A stretch of 64,000 nt of DNA from Diogma glabrata (Eukaryota; Arthropoda; Insecta; Diptera; Cylindrotomidae): contig OY856187.1 of NCBI GenBank assembly GCA_963693315.1, positions 113,305,483 to 113,369,482 on the forward strand. Direction: 5' to 3'. A program made the position numbers and the translations under genes. Positions 45,922 through 57,610 of this stretch are shown here, piece after piece (position 1 is the first letter of the stretch; each line of letters starts with the position of its first letter). Below the pieces are notes generated by a model, which searched no databases, had not been told where the DNA came from, and saw only the letters and a program-made list of their open reading frames with translations.

Positions 45922-47545
45922 ATAAAGGGACTGAAATCTAAAGCTCTGAGATATCAAGACATCGCTCTGGGTTAAGGATTTTGATATATAGTCCGTGGAC
46001 CTACGCCCATTTCATGTGATGATACACATATTTTATACTTCGTGAGGCGCCTATCCTTGACGAGCCAGAATACTTTTGCTCGGCGATTTTCCTCAGATGT
46101 GCCGCTTTTTCGGTCGGCAAGCTGCGAAAAATGCCAATTGCCATGGATCTTGTTAGTTTTTTTTAACTATATGGGTTGGAAATTTTATTAAAAACATGTG
46201 GGTAATCTTATCCGACAAAAATTTGTCTGCTATTGTCTAGTCCGACAACCCAAACATAGCAAAATGTCAGTTACAATAGCAGACACATTTTGGGCGGACA
46301 TGCTTACTCCCGTGTTCAAAAAAAAATTTCCAACCCCCATAGTTAAAAAAAAATTTGTAAGCAAATCTACAAGATCGCAAGCAATCGGCATTTTTCGGAG
46401 CTTATCGAACGAAAAAGCGGCCGATTTGTGGAAAATCGCAGAACAAAAGTTTTTGGGCTCGTCAAGGACAGGCGCCGAAGTTTATACTTGAGGTAATCGT
46501 CACATGAAATCGGCGTGGGCCCAGGGACTAATAGTTTTCGGCAAAAAACTTTTATGAGGACATTGTTTTTAGTTTTAGGCAGCGATGTATATCAAACAAA
46601 ACTCTATGTAGAAGTACACGTATTTTATCTCGGTTAAGAAGTTTATTACAACGAATACGAAACATTAATACGTTGCCGAAAAATTATAACAGATCGTACA
46701 CTAACATAATTTAGTGAAAAAATGATACAATTAGATGATTACAAAAGATGATACAAAAATTCAATTTTTTTTGAATATTCTCAAAATATTTATTAAATTC
46801 ACAAATTCAAATTTTTTTTTTTCAGAATTCTAAATATATTGCATAAATTATAACAAAATCAAAAGTACAAACTTTTTCCAAAATTCCAAAAATATACCAA
46901 AAATTATAATAAAACAAAAATTTAAACTTTTTCAGAAGCCAAAAATTATTCCGAAAATTCTTACAAAATCAGATATAAAAAACATTCTCAAAATTCCAAA
47001 AATTATAACACAATCAAAAATGTCCATGTCCTATTTCATGTTCGATTACATTGCATATCATACAAATAATTAATTTAATTTTTTTCCAAAAAATTGAGTA
47101 AAAAAAAAGTGAAAATCATTCTTTTGACACACTTGACTATACTTTTTTGACAATAATATAGTCTTTGCTCTCACATACCAATCCCGACCATCAAGATTTC
47201 TCCATATTCAATGTTTCTACCCATCACTTAAAATGATGGTGTTTTAAGCAAAATATATGCAAATTTTCATGTTTTGACACACTTGCCGATTTTTTGACAC
47301 ACTTTCGGTACAGCTATCGAAAACATCGTCATTTCGGCTCTTACAATTGAGTATACCTATTTATAGAAACAAAAATTTTTGAAATCCCTCAAGCGGTTTT
47401 CGAGATTTCGTCGGCTGTGACGGCCGGCAGGCAGTAAGACACCCATTTTTTGCTTTTTTAGAATAAGTAGGTCATAAAACGTCGAAAAATGCCAAAAAAG
47501 TGGGGTAAGAATTTCACTTTTGGCTCGAGAATGTAATACTTAGGT
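45922..47545. repeat. Interspersed repeat R, copy 2
   Basis: The counterpart of 35530-37575. It lacks the composite element (empty site near 47112) but is interrupted by the foldback at 45991-46528. Its inner tandem array (about 46757-47030) has about five units. The TTGACACACTT, CCGGCAGGCAG and AAAACGTCGAAAAATGCC blocks are conserved. Confidence 0.75.
45991..46528. mobile_element. Long-arm foldback element flanked by TA
   Basis: This 538-bp insertion is essentially one imperfect palindrome. The first half from GTCCGTGGACCTACGCCCAT is the inverse of the second half, which ends at GGGCCCAGGGAC. The arms are about 260 bases each and share CCTTGACGAGCC, TTTTTCG and AACTAT-GGGTTGGAAATTT blocks. 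TA at 45989-45990 and 46529-46530 is the likely target duplication. The frame 46198-46491 lies in the right arm and is probably a by-product. Confidence 0.7.
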
Positions 47546-48248
47546 CTTTCGGATCGAAGTAAAATTAATAAAATGAAAAAGTTTTTAATAAACTTATTTA
47601 TAATATATCTAACGCTATAATTAAAAATTATTTTAATACGATTGTATCTAATTTGTTTCTAATTTATATATTTCTGGTTAATTTCTAGGTTAATCGTTTA
47701 ATCTAAAAAGTATATGTAAAACTATCAGATAATTATAATATCTACTTGTATGAAAATAAAGCACTTGCTGCGCTCACATTTTACACCTTCATACTCGTAG
47801 AATTATAATAAATACTTTCTGTTCATACATTTTAATCTATACCTTCAATACATTTATAATATTTTATTTCAAAATAACGTAATCTTAAATTGCTTGATCA
47901 TTAAATGCAGCTTTGTAGCTTTAATTTTTTTTATTAAAAGCGTTGTGTAATAGATATTACAATATGTGTCACAGTAACACATAGAAGCCTTTTAGGAACT
48001 GGGTCCCACAACAACATGCGTTCTTAGGTGTTAATAGCTGCAATTTAGTCTTGAAGGAATGAATAACTAAACAATAAATTCGACCATTTAATAAAATATG
48101 ACCGGCCAATATTTCATGATAGGATAGATAAAATAAAAATAATATAATAATTAAAAAGTGGCATGTGGCATGTTACTCATATACCAATAGCTATTAAAGG
48201 CGATTATTAGATTACAACGTCGTATTATGACATTAATATTCACAAATT
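47546..48248. other. Non-coding interval with a Helitron-like scrap
   Basis: The left part is featureless AT-rich sequence. At about 47960-48135 the sequence CAATATGTGTCACAGTAACACA...TATTTCATGATAGGATAG resembles 56545-56730, which adjoins the Helitron helicase remnant on the same strand, so this is probably a fragment of the same Helitron family. The segmental duplication begins at 48249. Confidence 0.45.
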
Positions 48249-48301
48249 TACAATTAATATATATACTTAACCATAAACTAAATTATTTAATTAACGTCTA
48301 A

Positions 48302-51300
48302 TTAAGTATAGTCTAATTTTCTCTTAGAAATAAAAGGAGCAACTTCAGTTATTTGAATATTATCATAATCTTCATTTTGCTTTATATTATTAAGATCTAC
48401 TCCTTCTGTTATGTCTAATTTTAGTTGTTGATTGGTGTTCCATGGTCTAATATTAGAATCGAAGTTTATCACATAAATTAAACCGGTAATAATTGCTATT
48501 GATGAACTCACATTAAAAACAATTCTCCATTGTTCCATCGTTTGCTGTAAACGAAAAAAATTGAATTATAAAAACTAATAATTAATTTGAATTATGTCTC
48601 TTATTTATCCGCAAAAAACCTTTCAAGCAATCGCGAATTACTAGATTAGAGGAAATTTTTCTTTAGCTTCTCTTAAAAAACTTCTCTCAAAACTATTTAC
48701 ACGTTAGCATCCCGAATGAGAAAATTTAAATAAGTTTTGTTTCTTCAGTTATTGTGCAATGCTAACACCACTGCAAATTTATTCAAAAACTTATATGACT
48801 AAAGTCTAATGTAAACGGTTACATATGAGGACACGAGATGATACCTAAGAGTATAAAAGGTTCAATAACTTTAAGTGGATTTCGAATTTATATAAATGAT
48901 CATGATTTACAGAATGAAGAATAAAACAAACGCACCTATTAAACCTCTTTAAGATTTCTCTTACAGTGAATTGTAAATAAAATTATACTAAAGCCGTATT
49001 TTACTGGCCAAATTACACTAACAATTTCATGTATCGAAATCCAAGTCCAAATCTGACAAAATAGTTAGTTTGGAAAAGTCAGAATTGTATTTTAGTTCGC
49101 GTACTCAACACGAAATTCGCTTCCCATCATCTTTTATTTCTAAGAGTTGTCAGAATTTCAAAATTTGGAAGTTTTGACTTGATTTGATTTGATTTGATTT
49201 GATTTGATTTGATTTCAGTATTTATTTAAAAAACGTAAGCATTATAAATATAAGTATAAGTAATGTATGTTAGTATATTAACACGCAGAACTATCAATTT
49301 ATAACGATAATAAAAAATAAAATAAATAAGTTGCTGATTTTTATATTTTTTATTTACTTTCTGAACAAGTATGAAATACTACCAACCTCCAGAAAACACT
49401 AAAGATCCAAATCGTATTTTTTGGTTCATTTTATTTGAAAATTGCGTTTTGACAGTTCAATGCGAATATCGATTGGGCAAACAAAATACTACTTAAGTGT
49501 AAATAAAACAAAACTAAATAATACCAGGTGTCAACAAAGATGGTGAAAGTCCTTGTCTTCTCCATAAATCAAAACATTTTTTGTACCTCTCTAAATGCAA
49601 TTATAAGTCTGAATTCACAATAATTTAAGTCCAGACTAATTTGTATAGCATACAACTCAAGTAAAATGAATTGTCTTAATGCGCTTCACTTCGGCTAATG
49701 TATTAACTTTGCCAATATTTTGTTGGTAAAGTTAAAAGGTTGCTTGTAAACTAATTAGGTAGTTTCGTTTTTTAAGTATAATAATGGCATCGTTTTATTT
49801 TATTTTGCTCAAAAGACAAGAAGAATAAAATCCAGTTTTTTCTGCTTTATTTTATTAAGTTTTTGTCCGGTTTCGTTGTATAATAATAAAGATTTTAGAA
49901 ATTTGTATAATTGATTGAGTCATAATTTTAGATAATGATTTCTTCATGTTTTTGTAATTTAATTTTTTTACATAATGAATAATTTTTCATGCACGACCAT
50001 ACACAATAAAATGAATACACGACAATAACATTTTCCTTTTTTTATTCAAACCGTCCAAAAACATATCTGACGCAAATATAAAAATCTGGAATTTTTGTTG
50101 TTTTTTTTAGTAAACTTTGTTCATATCCAACGCAGTTATTTTCTTACAAATTTTAAGCAAAACAAACCGAAAGAAAAACAACCTTAAAGTAAAAAAAAAT
50201 CTCTGAGAGGATTATTTTTTGTTTTTGAATAACGATCCCTCAACAAAATCTTTTTTATTCGCTTATATATTAAAGTGTTACTTTATTAATATAATTTGCA
50301 GTCGTAAAGTGTCGTTTTTTAACCTTATATTTTGTTGTCATAATCACGTCCAAATAAGCAAAAAACATTTAAATTTATAAAAATTATATAAACAATAAAA
50401 TTTTTTATCAAAGCAACCATTCAATCCAAAATTTCATAACCCAATCAAAATATTTGTTATTTTTTGATGTCATTATTAAACAATTTGTTTGAAACAAATA
50501 ACAAATATTTGGTAAAAGGTTACTTGTTCAACATATTTTTATTTTTAATTTTGATTTAGATTAAACATTGTTTTTTTAAATAATTTGCTTGCTGCGAATA
50601 GTATGTGACGCACGGACGTAAGCTATTTTGGAATTAAAGTGGGTTCCACATACGTCCATAATCCTTAGCCTTACGTTTTTGCATCATAATCTCCTATTCT
50701 TGTAATTTTTTTCTCACAAAAAGTTTTTTCCTAAATTCTTCTTATTTTATCATAACAGCAAGGGCGAAAATCAAGACTAAAAATCAAACCCCTGTCGTTT
50801 TATTTTTAAAATAAATGCGGACACTCATTAAAAATAAAAATCTAATGACTGGCAATATTCGTTACCCATTTTCATTTTATCATTGAAACAAAAAAATTTA
50901 TTTTTAATTTTTTAGGAGAACTAAATCTTATGCTCTAACCAATATATAATACTAACCTTATGATCTAATCAACATATAATACTCACATTCTCAAAAGTAG
51001 TATAACCAACAAATAAATTAAATCCGATTGCAGCAAATGTCCGAAAAGTAGTAGTAATTCCGTATAATATACCTGAATAATTTGGACTTATATCAACAAA
51101 ACTAGCATACGGACCTGCTGTTATGGATCCATGAAAAGTTGTACTAGCTACTAAAAATATTATGCTCAACATAGTATTTTTGCCAGAAAATGCAAACGCT
51201 AAAGCAAATGTTCCATGTATTGCATTTGATGAAAATGTTGAAACTTTTCTCACAACGTTTCTGGAAAACTTTTTTGTTTTTATAAGGTGATCGGCTAGCT

Positions 51301-52928
51301 TAGAGCATAACATAGCGTATACAAATTTTAGTAAATATGGTATTCCAGTAACAAGTCCTGTGGATTGCAAATTTAATTTATGTATTACTTTAAAATACGT
51401 GGGCGAAAATGTCATTAGAGCTCCAAGTGAAATACTACAGCCAACGTCTGCCAATACAACTGACCAACATTGAAAATCCGTTAAAATACTTTTCCAGGGA
51501 ATCGTTAGTTTTGTATTTGTTGAAACTGAGTTTCCTAATGATTTTCTAATATATTCTTTCTCTGCTAAGCTAATACGTGGATGTACGGCTGGTGTATCAT
51601 ACACTAAGAATTGCCATGCTGTACACCATATTAATCCCATAACACCACACGTATAAAACACATATTCCCAGGAAAATATTACAATTATATAACCAAACAT
51701 TGGATAACATACAAAAATTGAAAATGATGTCCCTAGAAAGGCTGTTAGGAATTGACTTCTTTCATTCGGTGGGACCCAAAATGAAATGATGCTCAAACAT
51801 TGTCCCAGTCCCTAGAAATAAAATTTAAAGTTAAAAATATTTATTTTATTTACGATTTAAACCTACAAACAGAAATCCTTGCATAGCTCTCACAAAAATC
51901 AAACATTTAAAATCAATATATGCAGCTAAAGGAATAATGAAACACAAGATTGATGACAAAATAGTTGCGTATCCATAACATTTTTTTGCTCCATAGCGAC
52001 GACACATTACTCCACCTGGAATTCCACCCAACCATAAAGCAGAGAGAAATGATGATAATAATATGTTTTGAATATATTCATTCCAATAGAATCCGTCATC
52101 GTCATATTGCATCTGTTAAGAAAATGAAACCCATTTTATTGATTTCTACCCATTATAAATAAACATTATCAGTAGTAATTTCCCAAGTGCGGTGAAAATT
52201 CGAAATAATTTTTTGTCAAAAATTTCGAAAACAAGTATATAACAAGCTGTTATCAATACCACTTGATTGAGGAATTTTCCAAAAGAATTATGAGAATTTA
52301 GCACCGAACGAGGGGAATTCGTTTAGAAAATTTTTTGCCATTTTTTATTTCTTTATATATATTTTATATGAATTATATGAATTATGGTCTGGCCTACTGC
52401 GATATCAGTTAATTATTACATAATTATTTGATAGTTAACTGATATTGCAGTAGGCCAGAAGTAAAATTATTTGTTATTATTAAAATTCAAATGTGATTGG
52501 TCAAATTGAATGAAGTCATTACATTTTAGAAAATTTCATTGGATTATATTAAAATAAAAATAAAGAAAAAAATTTTCAATCGTAATTAAAATAATCTAAT
52601 GAATTCGAAAACTATGTCGTTAAATCCACAAAAATTTAAAATAAACTTACATTAAACCAATTCAATATATTTCTTTCTATTGAAAATTTAATCATCTTTT
52701 TTGGATTGGCTGACTGAGTAACGTTAGCACTACACTTTGTAATTGATGAGTTTGTCGTATTGTTTTCTGAAGTACAGCCTTTTACATTAGGCAGACTGTT
52801 TGCATTTTTTAATCCATAAACCATGTCAACCATAGCAAAATTAAGACTAATTTGAAAAGCGAAATTAACTAAAGCTCCCAGAAAGATCATCCACCATAAT
52901 ACTGTCCGGGCCTTTATAAATTCCTTAT
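48302..52928 (-). CDS. SLC17-family (MFS) transporter, copy B, 5' exon missing
   Basis: A paralogue of the gene at 38-5163 with identical structure: coding exons 52651-52928, 51867-52112, 50987-51811 and 48302-48544, and the same splice signals. All four exons are open. The largest exon differs from copy A at about 18 of 275 residues, and in its last 270 bases replacement changes (about six) outnumber silent ones (about four). A Lys codon near the end has become TAA, so this protein ends four residues earlier than copy A. The unusual substitutions at the family's polar TM positions are shared with copy A. The initial exon was not located. It could be a functional diverging paralogue or an early pseudogene. 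Confidence 0.83.
48992..49493. mobile_element. TAA-flanked MITE (Harbinger-like)
   Basis: A 502-bp insertion flanked by TAA at 48989-48991 and 49494-49496; copy A has one TAA at 750-752. The ends AGCCGTATTTTACTGGCC and the inverse of AGTAGTATTTTGTTTGCCC are similar but imperfect. It contains the (TTTGA)n microsatellite. The three-base target suggests PIF/Harbinger. Non-coding. Confidence 0.75.
49176..49215. repeat. (TTTGA)n microsatellite
   Basis: About seven consecutive TTTGA units within the MITE at 48992-49493. Confidence 0.85.
52388..52459. repeat. Hairpin in transporter intron, copy B
   Basis: The counterpart of 4625-4695. Arms 52388-52412 and 52435-52459 pair over 25 positions with one mismatch, so the stem is longer than in copy A. 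It lies in the same intron. Confidence 0.75.
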
Positions 52929-55316
52929 CTATAATAGAATAAACATTTTAATTTTAAAGTATTCAGCAGGATACCAAAACTTTATTTTTATTTTCCTAAA
53001 ACGATTTAGCAAAATATTTACAGCTAAAATTTTATACAGAATTTTCAGTTTGTAAACAATTGGTGTCCGTGATTAAACAAAATTTGTTAGCATACTGTTT
53101 CAAATGTTGTAAAATCGTTTACGATCGGTGACAGAATTACAAAGTGAGAAGCAAATTGTATTTTGTGCTAAAGAATTCGATTTCCATAAGCTCGTTGAAT
53201 CTTGACTGAGGTAAATGCCCATCGTTCCGAGTTCTATGAACTCTATAAATGTTTCGTTAGAAGTCAATGACTAACCTCCATTTATTCATCGCCACATTTA
53301 GATTTTTTTTTTGTACAACTCTCTTATTGCAGAGCAAGTTCACAAAATATTACACTTAACTTTATAAAAGAATGATTACTTGTTCAATAATTAATCGAGC
53401 CAGGCCATGTCATTTTTGTGAAAATTTTTGTTTGAATTAAATTACTCTATGTAAAATCATTTTGCTTTTCAGATTGAAAAAGAGCTGCTTTGAACTTGGT
53501 AAAGTGATTGTAAAATGTTCCTCTATGAAGAGCATAAAATATAATTTGTTTATACGGTTAAAGACTCTCGTATATACATCTTTTTTAAATGATGGTAAAA
53601 CAGATCAATGACAAAGATGCGTAAACTTAATTGTGCGAATAAGGCAAAACAATAATTTTTGTTAAAAAAATGTTAGTTTTATACCCGTTTATATTTGGCC
53701 CGTATTTATACCCGTTTACATAAGTAGCGAAATAGACACAATTTAACTTTTTTTTAAGAAGTGATTGTTTTGTCTTATTCGCACAAAGTAGTTTAAATAG
53801 ATTTGTTCTAGATTGTTTTTCCATTCTGTTAAAAAAGACGGGTTTGCGAGAGCCCAAAATATTTTTAACATTTTATTTAAATATTAAATATTTTTAATAA
53901 TATTAATTTAGTAAAATTTTTTTTGTGGCAGGACTGTTCTTCTAAAAATGGACATTTATTTGCAGAGTTTTTTTTGTCTCCTGAATCTGAAACTTTGGTT
54001 TATTAATGGTGTTGACGAATGAAAAAAACCGATTTTAGATTTTTTTATTGCTCTGCACCAAAACATACACCGTGCTTAAGTTTGATAATAATCGAGCAAC
54101 GGGTCTAGAAATGGCGGCATATTTTCCTTTTATATGTAAAATATGTGTTTGTATATTTATGGCCCGTTTTAGATAGCTTTCTAGTGCTTTTTTCCAGCAT
54201 TTTTTTAATTTTTTTGGAAAAAAATTTGCAAAATAAGCAAAGCTTTTTGCAAGTGGTTAGCCTATCCTTTTTTAGTTCAGAAAATGAGTAGTCGAAAATC
54301 TTGGCGAGTAACATATAAACTGAAAGGTGGGACCAAAGCATGCACCGTGCTGAAGTTTGAACTTAATCAAGTAACGGGTCTAGGAATAGCGACATATATT
54401 CGTTTTGTATATAAAATTTGTGATTGTCGATTTATGGCCAGTAGCAAGCGTCATATGGATTACATGGATATCTGGAGCTTTCTGCCAGCATATCTTTTCT
54501 TTTTTGGGTGGAGTTATGCGGATATGAATTTTTGGTTTTGCACGATTTTTCGGTACGATATCGGTATTTTGCTACTAAATCTCACAAATTTCGATGAACT
54601 GATATCCATTTTTGCAATTGAGTGTAATACGGGACTATTTCGAGTTTTAATCTAAAACAAGAATATTCATATCTAAAGAAATTCTCTAAATGATTTACTA
54701 TTTTATTTCGGTTCTGGCCTTATTTAGTTCATTATATTAAAATAATTCATGTCAACAAACATAAACACATGTAAGTGTGCTACAGGTCAATCAACCAATC
54801 TTAACATTTTCTAAGTTATGTAATTGCATTGTTGCGTCACACAAACAGTTACATGTTTCTTTCTACATAAATAATAAACATTTTGTTATGTAAAGCTTTT
54901 GTCATAATACTATTTGTAGATATATTAATACGGTTATTCAAATTTAGAAAAATAAGAATGCTTGTCTTTAGTTGTAGAGGAGAATATCTTCTCGTTTGAC
55001 TAGAATTGTTTATTGAGATGATAAATGTAAACGGTTTGCCTCCCTATCATTTTATATTGATATCATATTTGGAAATTTTAAATGTGTGCGATTAATATGT
55101 ATAATTAAAAAGAAACAGAAAGACAATCTAGCTATAAATAATCGATCAAATGTTCGATCGGGGCATTCTGTAAAACATTTAATCAAAAAATAAGTTCTCA
55201 TCATAACAAACCGTAAACTATCGCTTTTATTTCATAACAATAAAGTCTTTTATTCCAAATTTTATGAGCTATTGCTAACAAGGATTTGTTAGAACTAATG
55301 TCTGGATGTGATGTAC
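52929..55316. other. Duplicated non-coding DNA, copy B
   Basis: Matches 5164-5776 and then 11233-12985. It includes the internal 160-bp direct duplication (about 54056-54220 and 54332-54500) and a frame at 54284-54655 that is not conserved in copy A beyond the first 55 residues. No gene is recognised. Confidence 0.55.
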
Positions 55317-55639
55317 ATGATAATTAGAGTATCCAGAACCGAAGCATTTTTTAGAACCGGTTGTTCGGAGCTAGATTTTTTGAAACCCGGGTACCCGGTT
55401 CTAAACCCGGTTCTGAAAATGTTTAAATTAAAAACTATTAAAAAATCATTATAATTTAGAAAAACGTTTTAATTTTTTTTAAATCCATTTTATTTAACAA
55501 AAAATCACATTATAATTTAGAAAAACCTTTTAATTTTTTTAAAATCCTTTTATTCAACAAAAAATCTTTGATAAATCCAATGAGAAATATATTCATTCGA
55601 GTTTGGCTTCTAACTTCCCATTGCTGCCCAAATTATCGA

Positions 55640-55770
55640 TCATGGCTTCATGGTTGCATCAGCTGATATTAATATTGCATCACTGCGACATAGTGCTTCC
55701 GCAGCTAACTTTATAGGTGCAAGCGTTGTCATCAAAATATTAATCATGTCCCATTTATGTTCTTCAAACG
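55640..55770 (-). pseudogene. hAT transposase scrap
   Basis: Minus-strand translation shows FEEHKWDMINILMTTLAPIK then LAAEALCRSDAILISADAT, matching the L.P.K...EALCRRDANL.TA-type region of hAT transposases. It stops shortly after. Surrounding sequence is too decayed to extend. It agrees with the 8-bp target duplication of the host element. Confidence 0.62.
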
Positions 55771-56179
55771 AAATTGTTGAATTGAGATCGATTAAGAATT
55801 TTAAATGCTGTTTTTTACTTTATAAAAACATTCTAGCATAAGATAAAGCCTGTTCAATCAAGTCTTTACATCAATCATTAATTGAATTTTTTTATCAAAT
55901 TCTTCTTTAATGTATTTCTGAACAATGTCATCGTTTTCTGTTGATGATCTTAATCACTCACAAAATCTCTCAAAATTTTATTTTTTACGCCCAAAGTGTA
56001 AAGGTTTTGTTTATTTAACATTATGCCCGTCGCATATTACCGCTATCTCATCAGAAAGGGAATTCAGGAAAACTCGTTATGAAAATATTCAATTTATATT
56101 GTGTCATTTTTATTGCAACTTATTTATTTTAATATGGAAAAAATTTCAAAATCTCGTTTCAATTCTATTTATTTATTCA

Positions 56180-56510
56180 AATATTTGTGAGGACACTATA
56201 TTTTTTGTTATTACGTCTAGTGCATACACGAATAAATCAGAAGGTTTTCCTAACGCGTCAGTCACCTACAGTTGTCCATGTGAGAAGCACGGATTCTCCA
56301 AATCTAGTCCACATACTTTCAGTAACTGTCCTTGTGCTTTGTTGATCGTCATTGCAAATGCAAGTTGCACTGGAAACTAAACGTTTGAATTCAAATACCA
56401 TATCTGTTGGGATCATTGGAATACGTGGCAACACTACATCTTCCCCTTCGAATTTTGCATTTAAAATCGTAGCTTTAATGGCATTTTTCATCATCTTTTT
56501 CACCGAAAAT
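56180..56510 (-). pseudogene. Helitron (PIF1-like) helicase C-terminal remnant
   Basis: Minus-strand translation gives KATILNAKFEGEDVVLPRIP then MIPTDMVFEFKR; after a one-base shift near 56377, [17 protein letters not shown] and [13 protein letters not shown]; after a stop, LGKPSDLFVYALD. These are the final helicase motifs of Helitron Rep/Hel proteins. The Rep domain and upstream helicase motifs are absent, and the frame break and stop make it inactive. It lies inside the hAT element. Confidence 0.78.
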
Positions 56511-57175
56511 TTCAAAAAAATTTGTGCAATTTCAAAATATTTGAAATCACAATATGTGTCACAAGAACACATAAAAACCTTTTCAGACCTAGGTTCCACA
56601 ACATCATGCTTTTTAAGACGTTGATGAACGCAAATTTCCTTTTTTTTGTTTTTTATATTCTTCTTAAAGAATGGAAAACTAAATAAATCCTTTCACATAA
56701 TAATGTACGACATATTTCATGATAGGATGGAGGAAACAAAAATAAAACACATTTTTTTTTAAATTTGCAGGAACAAAGCTAAAATTGGGCTCATTTCTTC
56801 GAGCAAGCACAAAAGTTCATTCTTTAAAAAAAATATAAAAAAATAAAAAGTTCCATCAAAACCTTAGAAGCATGTCAAAGAATATTCCATAACTAAGACT
56901 GAGGGTGCTATCGTGGATTGAAATCCGCCAGCACAACTAAAATATCACTTATCCCCTTATATAAGTGAAATCTAACATTGCCAGTGGTCTACGATATCTC
57001 ACGTTGACTGATTTACCAATAGCAGGTTCTAAAGTACGCGGGATTGTCACACCCACAGATCTTTTGAATTTTACATATGTTCCCGAACATATATTAAATT
57101 CATTGGTATTAATGCATTGTTACCGTTTGCAAATCACTTGGTCCTGGGGTTCCGTTTTTTAAAAAAAAATTGCCA

Positions 57176-57300
57176 ACTACCTATGCGCAAGTGTACACAA
57201 CAACTTCCCAAAGTTTCATGACGATCGGATGAATGGTGTATTAATGCATAAAGGACAAACACACATACTTTCAATTTTATATATATATATAGGAAATAGA
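57176..57300 (+). mobile_element. RTE-type 3' tail or related SINE fragment
   Basis: CAAAGTTTCATGACGATCGG, then ACAAACACACATACTTTCAA and a TATATATATA run followed by GATAGATAGATA, resembles the ends of many RTE-derived retroposons, where a TTTCATNAAGATCGG-type segment precedes an ACAGACA-type tract and a short tandem tail. No coding part is attached. Confidence 0.45.
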
Positions 57301-57610
57301 TAGATAGATAATACACCTGGCTTATTCACGGTTGAAAATCAAAGTAATTTAAGCATGGAATATACCCTTTTAAGCATAAAAATCTGTGTAGAGCTAGTCT
57401 TCTTGATAGAAGAAAAAGAAAAAACCTTGTTTTTGTTATTTGTTACATTTGCTTGTGTTGTTTTTTTAATGAATGAATAAAAAATGTGTTTAAAAAATAT
57501 AGAATCGAAAAACCGGGTATTTGGCTGATGTTAGAACCGGTTTTCGGTGCCGAAAAAATAGCGGGATTCCCGGGGAACCGGGTACCGGGTACCCGGGATT
57601 GGATTCTATA

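Larger units (their letters stand above)
48545..50986 (-). other. Last intron of transporter copy B
   Basis: This 2.4-kb intron aligns with 296-3232. It contains the MITE at 48992-49493 and, at 50016-50017, the unoccupied TA site of the copy A MITE. Nothing else in it is gene-like. Confidence 0.7.
55325..57610. mobile_element. hAT element with 8-bp target duplication, containing Helitron debris
   Basis: ATGATAAT at 55317-55324 and 57611-57618 flanks a 2286-bp insertion; copy A shows the near-empty site ATGGATAATGAATGG at about 12988-13002. The ends TAGAGTATCC and the inverse of TATAGAATCC match at 8 of 10 positions. Sub-terminal sequence on both sides is rich in ACCGGGTACCCGG-type palindromic motifs. 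A hAT-type transposase scrap (about 55640-55770, minus strand), a Helitron helicase scrap (56180-56510, minus strand) and an RTE-like tail (57176-57300) lie inside. Confidence 0.78.

Noticed and set aside
46198..46491. 97-residue frame in the foldback arm
   Set aside because: It lies in a palindromic non-coding element, the opposite arm does not keep the frame, and no domain is visible.
54284..54655. 123-residue open frame with Cys residues (KICDC)
   Set aside because: Copy A breaks the frame after about 55 residues and most differences are replacements, so it is not evolving as a gene.
55925..56380. 151-residue plus-strand open frame
   Set aside because: It is antisense to the Helitron helicase remnant, which has recognisable motifs on the minus strand.
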